64,000 bases of DNA, taken from NCBI RefSeq assembly GCF_963583255.1, contig NC_084803.1:9878122-9942121 (forward strand). The letters run 5' to 3'. Under the pieces are notes generated by a model, which saw only the letters and a program-made list of their open reading frames with translations, searched no databases and was not told where the DNA came from. Shown piece by piece: positions 45,500 to 57,410 of the stretch. Made by a program: the position numbers and the translations under genes. Positions within the stretch are counted from its first letter, which is position 1, and every line of letters starts with the position of its first letter. Source of the stretch: Pyrus communis. Lineage: Eukaryota; Streptophyta; Magnoliopsida; Rosales; Rosaceae.

Positions 45500-48133
45500 A
45501 TGGGGAGAATTCCTTATCACATAAACGATAGATATAGACACCTTTCAGAGGCTAGCTTGATTCAAAGATTACGGATGAGTTAGAAGAAATTAAAAGGTTA
45601 GGAATTGAGAATCAATTTTAATTATTAGTTTCTCATGTTCTTATTCTTGTCAATAATTACTAGTACCCCTGCACTAGAACTGCTCAAAAGATCAAATTGA
45701 TTTTGAGTATTGGTGATTGTAGGTTTATTTAATTTCTCCTCCCTTCATCCAAATGTAAATTCTTTGGAGTACATATTCTCCCTTATTTACCATTGTCACC
45801 ATTTCTCAATGCAACTGAAACTGCATACATACATACAAGATAAGTAAAACTAATAATTAAAATGAAACATCACTATTTCTCAAGCCAAAGATGAATATCA
45901 TCTTTAATTAGTTTTACACAGGGAACAAGAATAAAAAAACATTAGCATTTCTTAGGCAGATCAACTATGCTTGTATGGACAAAATGAAAGCACGAGTTGT
46001 TTAAATATTTTTTTGGCAATTTATCCAATTACATCTAAAAAAACAAAACAAGGAGAACAGAGAGTTATCTTTTCTTATTGTCAAACATTTATTTTAATGG
46101 TGGCAATAGCTTGTAACTCTCAACTCAATTCTACAGCTGACATTTTGGTACCATACATACATAGATCAAATTGGTTACATTCGACAAAAATTCTGTGTAT
46201 AGGATACCACGAGCATACTAGAAAGTTGTGTAAGAGACATGTTGAGACCCATCATTGTTAACATCAAGCAGAAAGGTAGAAGGAAAAGAAAACCGTTAGA
46301 AAGATGACAAGAGGGGGCTTCTACTCGCGTCAAGCAACACTATGATTCTTCTTGTGGAGGAGCCAAAGTTAAACAGCATTTTTTATGTTCTAATAAAAAT
46401 GACCAGTACTGGCGTCTTTTACTTGAATTAAGTAACAGATTGATCCTCACCAAAAGCAAGGCCGAGAGAGAGAGAGAGAGGAGACTAAGCTAAAGCCAAA
46501 ATGTTGTTGCATAGAAACAGTCATAATATATAATTGGTACCAATATTAGTTAAAAGACGTCATTATGGAGAAAACTATGCTAAAACTTCACAATTACGAC
46601 GATTGCTAAAGCTAAACCAAGGCCAGCCTTTGTCTTGACTCTCTATGAATGCGACGTGTGTGCGCGTGTACGAGCAAAGCTTAAGGATTCCACATTGAGA
46701 AGCTGATTTTCTCAAGAAAAAAACAATTGCCTTGTTGCATAACTACCTTGACAAGACCACACAAAGAACCTCCTCCATAGCAAACTTGGCTTGAGTTCAA
46801 CGGGGTAACAGAATTAACAAAGTTTCTACTCTTGGTTACTCCACACTTCCATGAATCAACAATCGCTACGAAAAGCACTTCAATAAAAAATATATGTTAA
46901 ATGCTATATGAACAGCTTACATATATGATCCGATATCAGTTGCAATTTATAAAAGAACTAAAAAATTGCTGTTACTCATATGAAGGTGTGATGAATAAAG
47001 GCAATACCGTGTACCTTAAAGTCTCACTGAAACAATTCTCTCTGTCATAATCTCATTTGAGAGTAAAACTAGGAAAAATTCACCTTTGTTTCCTGTACAA
47101 GAAAGATTCAGGTCATTCTACTGGCACGAGGAATTTTAGTTTGACGAAAGGCACGGCTCCAATGAAATAAGTTACAAAGATTTGCCTATGTGAAACAAAA
47201 ATTAAAAGTTAGTCAATTAAGTAACAACTTCGTTGAGTTTCGAGGACAAACAAAGACCAAGCAACATTCTTCTTTGATTTCTGATTGGTTTGAATGCAAT
47301 TTGTCTCTATCCTTATAGAAGTGAACCACATACAACGTTCAGAATACAACCTGTGTCTTTCCTTGTCACCACATCAAAATAAATTCGTACACAATAGTCA
47401 TGATTAACAACTAGAAAATTCAACAGTATAATTGAAGGACAAATGGGAAATCATATCAGTTGAATGAATTGTCATTCCTACTACTTCATAGTTTAATGAG
47501 CCTAGAGTAGAAAAATGCCAAAGTTTAATGAAATTTTGTAACCAATTTAAAGTGTCCTAGGACTATATGTCAATGAAAACTTGACGCAAAAAAAAATAGT
47601 AGTAACAACAAAAGATCCAACGTCTCAACATTATGTGATGCAGTTTAATATGATAATGGAAGCACAAAACCATATTATGCTTCCACGTGATTGATATATT
47701 AGCGGGCCGTTACTTGTATAACGAAAAGTGATGCGTGACTCATAACTTTGTCAGTTTGCTTCATTGATTTAGCCACCTTCAAGCAATGTTCTAATAATAA
47801 AATGAGCATAATTTCTAACTAGTTAGGTAAATAACGTCTTGCGGATCAATCTATGCTAATGAAAAGCTAAACCCCACCACTACTTAGGTTCCGAAACCGA
47901 GCCAAAAGACAAAAAGCCAAGTCGAGTTCTTCTCTTCTTCACAAAGCTGAACAGCTCTAGAAAAAAACGCTTGTCTTGCTCTCCTTTCTACTTTGGCAAG
48001 AACCCCATAATTAACTAAACTTGTCTCAAGTAGTTTAACAAGAGTAGAGTATGTGGGAATAACAGCACCAATATTTTTTCTTGATTTCCCCCACACCCAA
48101 TTTATAGTTTTATCATACATTTATCCTCTCTTC
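45500..48133. other. Spacer between fragment 9 and gene 10
   Basis: The 3' flank runs to about 45960, followed by a segment (about 45990-47880) that recurs at 50740-52640 with the same order (GATGACAAGAGGGGGCTTCT, TGTTGTTGCATAGAAACAGT, GAAGCTGATTTTCTCAAG). A minus-strand ORF at 46681-46878 lies in it. The upstream modules of gene 10 follow: GTTACTTGTATAACGAAAAG near 47710, GTTAGGTAAATAACGTCTTG near 47823 and TTCTTGATTTCCCCC near 48079. Confidence 0.55.
46681..46878 (-). pseudogene. Possible gene remnant (65-residue ORF)
   Basis: The minus-strand frame reads SWKCGVTKSRNF, CYGGGSLCGLVKVVMQQGN and ends FSMWNP, which looks protein-like rather than random. The paralogous segment at about 51480-51680 has the same sequence with indels and a stop, so it is not maintained. 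I cannot name the family. It may be an exon-sized fragment of an unrelated gene carried along with the duplication. Confidence 0.3.
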
Positions 48134-48141
48134 TATATAAA
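48134..48141 (+). promoter_or_regulatory. TATA box of array gene 10
   Basis: TATATAAA lies 137 bp before the ATG at 48271 (context CTCTTC-TATATAAA-TGTTTTAG). Confidence 0.7.
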
Positions 48142-48270
48142 TGTTTTAGAAACCATGCAACAGCTTCAACACACTCGAACATAACACAAACACTTAATTA
48201 GCTGCACAGCCTACTCTTCTCACAGCCTTACACACAAACTAGTACAAGAGATTCACTTCAACTGAGGAGA

Positions 48271-48552
48271 ATGTCTAGCGCAGCAGTTGCTGGGATGATG
48301 TTTCAGTGTGTGTTCGAAGGAAGCCTTTCAATGCAGGATACAGAGATTGAGCGAAGGCCATATCATAAGAACTGCAGTTGCGCTCTGCACTCCAAGGCCA
48401 GTATTTGCTCCCATGCATGTCAAAGGAACATTTCATTTCCAAAGAAGCAGTCATGGAGTGATAGTTCCTTACGCATGCACGGGTTAGCTACTTCCAAATT
48501 CTCTTCTCCTCTTGCCGGCAACATGTCCACATCCATTGAAAAGAGAGTGTGA
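48271..48552 (+). CDS. Array gene 10: family member with shortened tail
   Basis: This intronless ORF has 93 residues. The core is complete (MMFQCVFEGSLSM, IERRPYHKNCSCALH, ASICSHACQRN, FPKKQSW) and the N-terminus is MSSAAVAG, as in gene 11. The tail SSPLAGNMSTSIEKRV ends about 14 residues earlier than in genes 5-7, because a one-base deletion shifts the frame just before the usual VNGVHN end. Fragment 9 ends in the same way (KKRV), so the short tail is a shared subfamily trait rather than a fresh mutation. TATA box and distal modules are present. Confidence 0.75.
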   Translation: MSSAAVAGMMFQCVFEGSLSMQDTEIERRPYHKNCSCALHSKASICSHACQRNISFPKKQSWSDSSLRMHGLATSKFSSPLAGNMSTSIEKRV

Positions 48553-48916
48553 ATGGGGAGAATTCCTTATCACATAAACGATAGACACCTTTCAAAGGCT
48601 AGCTTAATGCGAATATTACGGTGGAGTTAGAAGAAATTAAAAGGTTCGGAATTGAGAATCAATTTTAATTGTAGCTTCTCATGTTCTTATTCTTGTCCAT
48701 AATTACTAGTACCCCTGCACTAGTACTACTCAAAAGATCAAAATGATTTTGAGTAATTGGTGCTTGTGGGTTTGTTTAATTTCTTCTACCTTCATCCAAA
48801 TGTAAATTCTTTGGAGTACATATTTCTCCCCTAATTTACCATTGTCACCATGTCTCAATGCAACTGAAACAGCATATATACATACATACAACAGACTTAT
48901 TAGACCCGAGAGTCTG

Positions 48917-49599
48917 TGTTAGATCCCACATCGTTTAGGGGAGAGGATCCTTTCTACCTTATATGTGCATGCCCACCTCCATATAGCACGAGGCATTTTG
49001 GGAGCTCACTGGCTTCAGGTTCCATCGGAACTCCGAAGTTAAGTGAGTTCGAGCAAGAGCATTCCCAGGATGGGTGACCCACTAAGAAGTTCTCGTGAGA
49101 GCGTGGTCGGGGCCCAAAGCGGACAATATCATGCTACAGCAGAGGCAAGTCCGGGATGTGGTGGAGTCCGGGTCAAGATGTGACAATTTGGTATCAGAGT
49201 CAATCCCTGGCCATAAGTGTGCCGACGAGGGCGTCGGGCCCCTAAGCGATGGTGGATTGTTAGATCCCACATCGTCTAGGGGAGAGGATCATCCATGCCT
49301 TATATGTACATGTCCACCTCCATATAGCACGAGAGGATCCTTTATGCCTTATATGTACATTGCCATCTCCATATAGCACGAGGCTTTTTGGGAGCTCACT
49401 GGCTTCGGGTTCCATCTTAACTCCGAAATTAAGCGAGTTCGAGCGAGAGCATTCCCAGGATAGGTGACCCACTGGGAAGTTCTCGTGTGAGTTCCCAGAA
49501 ACAAAATCGTGCATGCGTGGTTGGGACCCAAAGCGGACAATATCGTACTACGGGGGAGGAGAGCCCGGGATATGGTGAAGTTCGGGTTGGGATGTGACA
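48917..49599 (+). mobile_element. Second Cassandra element (two LTRs)
   Basis: LTRs at 48917-49185 and 49258-49599 start TGTTAGATCCCACATCG and end TGTGACA. The internal segment starts ATTTGGTATCAGAGTC (primer-binding site with one change) and is 72 bp. GTCTG (48912) and GTCTA (49600) are the likely target duplication with one mismatch. The 5S-like domain is present in both LTRs (GGAACTCCGAAGTTAAGTGA near 49028). The second LTR contains a duplication of about 50 bp (AGAGGATC...ATATAGCACG at 49283 and 49332). It lies in the 3' flank of gene 10. Confidence 0.85.
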
Positions 49600-49604
49600 G
49601 TCTA

Positions 49605-52600
49605 GCAGTCCAAGTTCATATGCTCTTATATATCTCCTATAATTCTACGGTCTCTACTTATATTTTTGGTTGCATAAACATCATTTCAGCACTAGCACTG
49701 TATAGTCATTACTATTTGAGCCATTTTTTTCTGTGTTTTATAAAGTTTTCAAGATGAATATCTTTAGTTAGGTTTACATAGGGGAACAAGGAAAAAAAAT
49801 AGCATTTATTATTTTTATTTTTTTGGAAAAATCTCGACGGTACAAGGGGAATTTATTAATATGAAAAAAGAAGTTACACCTAGCAGGGGGGATATAAACC
49901 TTACTCCTCATAAAGCAAGAAAAACGAAATACAAGAAAGAAAAAAAAATGGAACTATAATGAAAAGCTCACGGTACTGTTCACTTTAACGAAAAACTACA
50001 TTTTTACACTAAAAAGTCAATTTTGGTACTATTTACTTTACTCTTTATTTTGTCCTTATCGTTAAAACTCAAAATTTTCAAGCCATTTTCATTAGTTTTC
50101 CTAAAAAAAAGGGGGGGACATGATGAGTCCATATAATATCATATATTTTACCATGTTCTTAGTATTAGTTTATTGGTTATTTTGGTAAAATTTTTATACT
50201 TTGTTATATATTTCTAATGTAGGACATTTGACTTCCTCTAGAGAAAAAAGTGATCAAACGGATGAATTTTGGAGTGATTCCAATTTAAGGATGTTCGTGA
50301 GTGTTTCAAGATGTTCATGTCAAAATTCCAGATTTTTCTACCAAGCCTTTTGACCGTGGCGATGAAATAAAGACTCAGCGCGCAGCTTTTCTAGATTGAA
50401 AAGAAAAACGAAATACAAGAAAAAAAAAGAAAAAAAAAAAAAGAGGAGCGGGGGCCATACACCTTACCCCTTTTTGAAAAAGAAAATACGAGAAAAAAAG
50501 GGAGGACATATCCTTAAACGCCTCTATAAACCTAAAAGGTAAGAACCTGCAAGACAAGTTGCAAAACATAAAGGAAAATCCAAAAAGATTAGGTAAAAAA
50601 GAAAATCACACATCAAGAAGAAGAGACAAACCTGTAGGTTGTCATGCCCAAAAAATCTGAGTGCAAAAGTGAAAGAATCTCCATAGGAGGAGTGACATTG
50701 CAAACAAGTGAAGACAAGAGAAGCTCTAAAAAGAAAACATTAGTTGTTTAAATATTTTTTGGTAATTTATACAATTGCATCTAAAAAGAAAACAAAGTAA
50801 GGAGGAGAGAGTTATCTTTTATATATTACTGTCGAACATTTTTATCTTAATGGTGGCAATTGATGTTGTACCATTCTGTTGCAAGCTAAGTAACTCTCTA
50901 ACTCATTTCTACAACTGACATTTGGGTACTATACATGCATAGATTTGCTGCCAACAGATTGGTTAAATTCGACGAAAATCATCTAGAAAATTGTGGAAGA
51001 TATCTATTGAGGCCTATCCTTGTTAACATCAAGCGGAAAGGTATAAAGAAAAAAAAACCATTAGAAAGATGACAAGAGGGGGCTTCTACTCACATCAAGC
51101 TACACAATGATTCTTCTTGTGAAGGAGCCAAAGTTAAACAGCATTTTTTATGTTCTAATAAAAATGATTAGTACTGGTGTCTTTTACTTGAATTAAGTAA
51201 CAGAATGATCCTCACCAAAAACAAGACTGAGAGAGAGAGAGAAAGAGGAGACTAAGCTAAAGCCAAAATGTTGTTGCATAGAAACAGTCATAATATACAA
51301 TTGGTACCAAGATTAGTTAAAAGACGTTATTCTGGATTAAAAATAAAAAATAAAAAATAAAAAAAACTATGCTAAAACCCCACAATTATAACGATTACTA
51401 AAGCTAAATCAAAGCCAGCATTTGTCTTAACTCTTTATGAATGCGACGTTTGCGCGCGTGTACGGGCAAAGCTTTAAGGATTCCACATTGAGAAGCTGAT
51501 TTTCTCAAGAAAAAAAACAATTGCCTTGTTGCATAACTACCTTGACAAGACCACACAAAGAACCTCCTCTATAGCAAACTTCGCTCGAGTTAGACGGGGT
51601 AACAGAATTAATTAACAGAGTTTCTACTCTTGGTTACTTCACGGTTTCCATGAAGAAACACTCACTACGAAAAGCACTTGCAGAAAATATATGTGTTAAC
51701 TGCTAAACATGAGAAGAACAGCTTACATGATCTGATATCAGTTGCAATTTATAAGAGAACTAAAAAATGGTTATCACTCATATGAAGGTGTGATGAATAA
51801 AGGCACTGAAAAAATTCTCTCTTCATAATTTCTTCATTTAAGAGTAAAACTGGTAAAAATTCACCTTTGTTTCCTGTAAGAGAAAGATTCAGGTCATTCT
51901 ACTGGCATGAGGAATTTTAGTTTGACGAAAGGCACGACTCCAATCACATAAGTTACAAAGATTTGTCTATGTGGAGCAAAAATTAAAGGTTAGTTAATAG
52001 TCACAACTTTGTACAGTGAGTTTCTGAGACATTAAACCAAGACCAATCAACATTCTTCTTTGATTTCCAAGTTGAAAGCAATTTGTCTCTATCCTTATAG
52101 AAGTGAACCACATAGAACGTTTAGAATGTAATCTATCTCTTTCCCTATCACCACGTCAAAACAAATTCGTACTCAAGAGTCAAGACTAACAACATAACTA
52201 GAAAATTAACAACCAAATTTAAGGAAAAATGGGGAATTATATCAGTTAAATAAATCATACGCAGTCCTACATCATAGTTTAATGTGCAAAAAGTAGGAAA
52301 ATGCCAAAGTTTAATGAAATTTTCTGACCAATTCAAACTTTCCTAGAACTATATATCGATGAAAACTTGATGAACAAAATAGTAGTAAGATCCAACATCT
52401 CAACGCTATGTGATGCAGTTTAATATAATAATGGAAGCACAAAACCATATTAGGCTTCCACATGAGGATTAATCTATGCTAATTAAAATCCCACCAATAC
52501 TTAGGTACCAAAGCCGAACCGAAAGACAAAAAGCCAAGTCGAGTTCTTCCGTTCTTCACAAAGCTGAACGGCTCTAGGAAAAAAAACCGCTTGTCTTGCA

Positions 52601-52680
52601 CTCCCTTCTACTTTGGCAAGAACCCCATAATTAACTAAACTTGTCTGAAGTAGTTTAACAAGAGTAGAGTACGTGGGAAT
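49605..52680. other. Spacer with duplicated upstream segment of unit 11
   Basis: No gene is seen. At 49605-49800 the 3' flank of gene 10 continues. At 49800-50740 come A-rich low-complexity tracts and a MITE. From about 50740 to 52640 the segment duplicates 45990-47880. Relative to gene 10, the part carrying the TTACTTGTATAACGAAA and AATAACGTCTT modules is deleted near 52460 (TTCCACATGA joined to GGATTAATCTATGC). Confidence 0.6.
49949..50102. mobile_element. MITE-like element
   Basis: About 154 bp with imperfect inverted ends (CTATAATGAAAAGCTC left; CATTTTCATTAGTTTTCC right) and the interior GGTACTGTTCACTTTAACG / GGTACTATTTACTTTAC. I know this layout as a frequent short repeat in Rosaceae sequence. 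The target duplication was not resolved. Confidence 0.55.
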
Positions 52681-53334
52681 TGTTGGTATTCACAAGAGTT
52701 TACTAACTCAATACCAAAATATGTGGGTGATAAGTTTACAAACTCTATCACACCTCTCACTTTCACTCTCAATAAAATTGGACAAAGAAATAGAGAAAGG
52801 AGGGAAGCAACAAGCTTTGGTAAAACACTTGGACTTTGATATATGAAAGAAGTAGCAAGCTTGGTGATAACAAACACTTTGAAATATTAGAAGAGTTTAC
52901 AACTCTTAAAGCTTACAAGCTGAAAATGAGAATGGAAATGGGATTTGGATGGGATACTATAAAGCTTAGCAAGATGGCCTATTTATACAAAACAGAAATT
53001 GATAAACAATGCAACAACACATGCAATGAATGGGGTGTTTAACATCTTTACACCCTTTAAAACACATGCAAGAACTTTGGACAGTCTAGCACACATATGC
53101 AGCTATCTTTCCAGCTTGCAATCAACACTCTTTCGGCTAATACACAGCAGCACACTGCTGTCTTCCTGCTAGCACATCACATGGCAGCACACTTGCTGTC
53201 TTTCATCACCATTTCAGCTAGCACATGGAGGAAACTTTAGTCTTTGTAGTTGCAGCATGTGTGGATACAACCTGTAAAGAAATTAATAGCTTGAAGCAAC
53301 CTTTTACAGCCTATTTTTATTTGAATTTCCAACA
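52681..53334 (-). repeat. 3' LTR of copia element 1
   Basis: This 654-bp LTR is almost identical to 57411-58056. It includes ATACCAAAATATG, from which 8 bp are missing in the partner. A small forward ORF inside both LTRs (52836-53042 and 57558-57764) is conserved only because the LTRs are. Confidence 0.9.
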
Positions 53335-53346
53335 CGCCCCCTCAAA

Positions 53347-56300
53347 TCAAAACGCCTTCATGCCTAGCATTTCACGCAATAACCGGAATGATTCAACTGG
53401 TAGTGGCTTAGTGAAGATGTCAGCCACTTGTTCCTTTGTGTGACAATAGACAAGCTCAATTGTCTTTTGCTTCACATGGTCCCTTAGAAAATGGAACCTG
53501 GTATCAATGTGCTTGCTCCTTCCATGTTGAACAGGATTCTTTGCAAGTTTGATTGCAGACACGTTATCCACATGAATCACAGTCGATTCCACTTGTGGAT
53601 GACACACTGACTTCAACAGATTTCTTAACCAAATTGCCTCACACACGGTTGAGGCTACAGCAACATACTCGGCTTCACATGATGACAAAGCAACAATTGA
53701 TTGCTTCTTTGAAGTCCATGAGAAAGCTGTTGATCCTAGAAAAAATACATAGCCAGTTGTGTTTTTCCTTTCATCTTGGTCACCTCCCCAATCACTATCT
53801 GAATAACCAAATAATTTTGCATCTTCACCAAAATTATAAAATAGACCATAGTTTAGAGTACCTCTTATGTACCTCAAAATTCTCTTGGCGGCTAGCCAAT
53901 GAGACTCCCTTGGTGTTTCCATGTATCGACTCACGAGTCCAACACCATAAACTATATCAGGTCTTGTGATTGTAAGGTACCTTAGGCTTCCAACCAAGCT
54001 TTTGTACACGGTTGAGTTTACAAACTCACCTTCTCCTTCCTTGGACAGCTTCAATCCAGTTGCAACTGGAGTGTTGACAATATTGCACTTGTCCATATTG
54101 AATTTCTCCAATATATCTCTCATGTACTTTTGTTGAGAGATGTAGATACCGTCACTTCCTTGCTTCACTTCTATGCCAAGAAAGTATGACATTAATCCAT
54201 TGTCAGTCATCTCGAATTCACTGAACATGGATTGCTTGAACTCACAGAACATTGCTTCATTGTTTCCTGTAAACAACAAGTCATCTACATAGAGACAAAT
54301 AATTAAGAACTCCCCTTTTGCACCATTCTTCATGTAAACTGAATGCTCGTATGGACATTTCTGAAATCCATTTTGGTGAAGGTAGTTATCAATCCTTGAG
54401 TTCCAAGTTCGTGGTGCTTGCTTGAGGCCATACAAAGCCTTCTTCAAACGATACACCTTTTCTTCTTCTCCTTGTACTTGGAAGCCTTCCGGTTGTTCCA
54501 CGTACACTTCTTCCTCAAGAACTTCATTAAGGAAGGCTGACTTGACATCTAATTGATAAATTTTCCATTTATGCTGAGCGGCAAGAGAGATTAGTAATCT
54601 TACCGTGTCAAGTCTTGCAACTGGAGCATAGACTTCATCATAGTCCACTCCATACTTCTGTTTGTAGCCCTTTGCTACAAGCCTTGATTTGTACCGATCT
54701 ACACTCCCATCTGCAGTGCGTTTGATCTTGTACACCCACTTAACACCAATAGCCTTCTGATTTGGTGGAAGCTTTGTCAACTCCCAAGTGTCATTCTTCT
54801 CGATGGCATGGATCTCTTCTTCCATGGCTTTCTTCCAACAATTTTCTTCCACAGCTTCATTGAATGAGAGAGGCTCATGGTCTGCATAGAAGCAGAAAAA
54901 ATTGGTTTCTTCTTCTTCTTGTCCATAAATCTCTGTGAGACTCCTTAACCTCACTGGAGTTGAGGAGCTGCTTTCCTCACTAGATGTAGGACCACTCCTT
55001 GCAATTCTGTGCACTGGAGTTGTTGTGATTGTTTGAGCAGGCTGTTGCTCAATAGGTGGTACAACTTCTGGTTCTTCAAAATCAGTGGAGACGATCTTCT
55101 CTTTACTGACTTCTTTGTTGTTCCACTTCCATGTCTCTTCCTCAATGAAGATGACATCTCTACTAACCACTAGTTTGCCACTTAGTGGGTTGTAGAGCTT
55201 GTATGCCTTGGACTCTTCACTATAGCCCACAAACACACACTTATCACCTCTATCATCAAGTTTCCTCCTCTTGGCTTCTGGAACTTGAGCATATGCAACA
55301 CACCCAAAAATTCTTAGGTGTGTAACATTCGGCTTGTATCCACTCCAAGCCTCTTCTGGTGTCATCCTCTTGACACTCTTTGTTGGACATCGATTCAACA
55401 AATAAATCGAACAAGCTACAGCTTCTGCCCATAACTCTTTTGGCAAATTCTTCTCCTTAAGCATGGACCTTGTCATTTCAAGGATGGTTCGATTCTTTCT
55501 TTCGGCTATCCCATTTTGCTGTGGGGTAAAGGCAGCAGTAAGTTGATGCCTAATTCCTTGCTCCTTGCAGTATGCTTGGAAAGCATTTGAGGTGTACTCT
55601 CCACCTCTATCTGATCTCACAGCCACAAGCTTGTGGTTACTTTCAGCCTCTGTGAGTGCCTTGAACTCCTTGAAAATTTTTAGGGCAGCTGACTTCTCCT
55701 TGAGAAAATAGACCCAAGTCTTTCTACTGAAATCATCAATGAAGGTAATAAAATACCTATTACCTCCATAAGACATGGGATCCAATGGACCACATATATC
55801 TGTGTGCACCAACTGCAGTGGTGCCTTTGCTCTCCATGTATCACCAACAGGGAACGATAGTCGTGCTTGCTTGCCAAGCACACAACCTTCACATACTTGG
55901 CGTGTGGCTTAAATCTGGGGTAAACCACGAACCATTCCTCCACTTGACAACAACTTTAGGCCATTGAAATGAAGATGGCCAAATCGAAGATGCCATTTCC
56001 ATGACTCATCTTCCATCACACCGATGTTGCAACTCCCAATCTTTGTGTTCAACTTCAACGGGAACATTCGGTTCTTTGACATTTGAACACGTGCAATAAG
56101 TTTTCTCCTTGCATTTCTGAGAGTGAGAAACATATTCTCCATAAGTATAATGTACCCTTTCTGGAGCAGTTGACCAATGCTTAGAATGTTGCTCTTCATA
56201 CCTGGTATGTAGTAGGTATCGGAGATGTATTCTTCTTTACCATCCTTCTGGATGATCTTGATCTTCCCTTTGCCTTCAACTGGCAACTTTGAGGAGTCAC

Positions 56301-57366
56301 CAAGACTTACAGATCCATAGGCCCCATCTTTTAGTTCGGCAAAAAACTCCTTCTTTCCACACATGTGATTGCTTGCACCAGAGTCCAAATACCAAACATC
56401 TTGTTGGCTACTGGAATCATGGTGTGCTAGCAAAACTGTAAGTTCTTCATCAGTATTTCCACTTGATTCTGCCATGTTGACATGCTCACCATTTTTATGT
56501 GAACATTCATTGGCATAATGTCCATATTGCTTGCAATTGTGACATTGGATATGCGCCTTTCCTCGAGTAGATCTCCACTCGTGAGACTGACCTCGATTTT
56601 GTGCATAGCCTCGACTTCTTCCTCGAGCTCATCGTCGGCTACGGTTAGATGAACTCCCACGACGTGAGTTCCACTGCCCACGACCTCCATTTGGTTTGTC
56701 AATATTCAACTTTGACTCCAAAGCTTGCTCTAGCATTGTGGGGTTTGCATTCTTCTAAATGCGTTGCTTGTGAACTAGGAGAGATCCTAGTAGCTCCTCT
56801 GCGCTCATCACCTCCAAATCCTTGGATTCCTCAATGGCAGTTACCACATGCTCAAACTTAGATGTGAGTGACCGGAGTATCTTCTCCACAACTCGTACTT
56901 CATCGAGTCTCTCGTCATTTCTCCTCATCTGATTTACTATCACAATGAGCCTTGAGTGATAGTCGGAGATGCTCTCCCCTTCATTCATGTGAGCAGTTTC
57001 AAAATCTGCTCGAAGTGACTGTAACCTCACTTTCTTGACTCGATCTACTCCTTTGTAGATTGTACTGAGTGTATCCCATACTTGCTTGCTCGTTGTTGCT
57101 TCTGCAACCTTCTCGAACGTTGAATCTTCCAAACCCTGGTATAGAAGATACAGCGCCTTTTGGTCCTTCTTTCGTAAGTCCTTGAGAGTGTTCCTTTGAT
57201 CCGCAGTATATACGGCTTCTTGCTTGGCAGTGGGTACAACATACTCACTACTGACAACTTCTCATAGCTCCTGTGATCCAAACAATGCTTTGAATTGGAT
57301 GCACCATCTTTTGTAATTTTCTTTCTTCAATGTGGGAACTTGGAGTTGCACTAAATTGGACGCCAT
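53347..57366 (-). pseudogene. copia gag-pol polyprotein of element 1, four stops
   Basis: A single frame of 1340 codons runs from the ATG at 57366 (MASNLVQL) to TGA at 53347-53349, right against the purine tract. Order is gag (KVAEATTSKQVWDTL), zinc knuckle [14 protein letters not shown], protease-like [16 protein letters not shown]-pre-integrase WHLRFGH, integrase with HTDICGP / RSDRGGEY / NGIAERKNR (D, D, E), reverse transcriptase with [10 protein letters not shown] and CLYVDDLLF, and RNase H with YSDSDWGG and SSCEAEYVA. In-frame stops at 57262-57264, 56755-56757, 56629-56631 and 55909-55911 break gag and protease/integrase start. From 55908 down to 53347 the frame is uninterrupted (844 codons from the first start-like codon at 55881). 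Confidence 0.9.
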
Positions 57367-57393
57367 AGCTACTGCACTTGCCAGAATGGTATT

Positions 57394-57408
57394 CTGGCTC
57401 TGATACCA
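57394..57408 (-). other. Primer-binding site of copia element 1
   Basis: On the minus strand it reads TGGTATCAGAGCCAG, complementary to the 3' end of initiator Met tRNA, two bases after the 5' LTR end. Confidence 0.85.
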
Positions 57409-57410
57409 AT

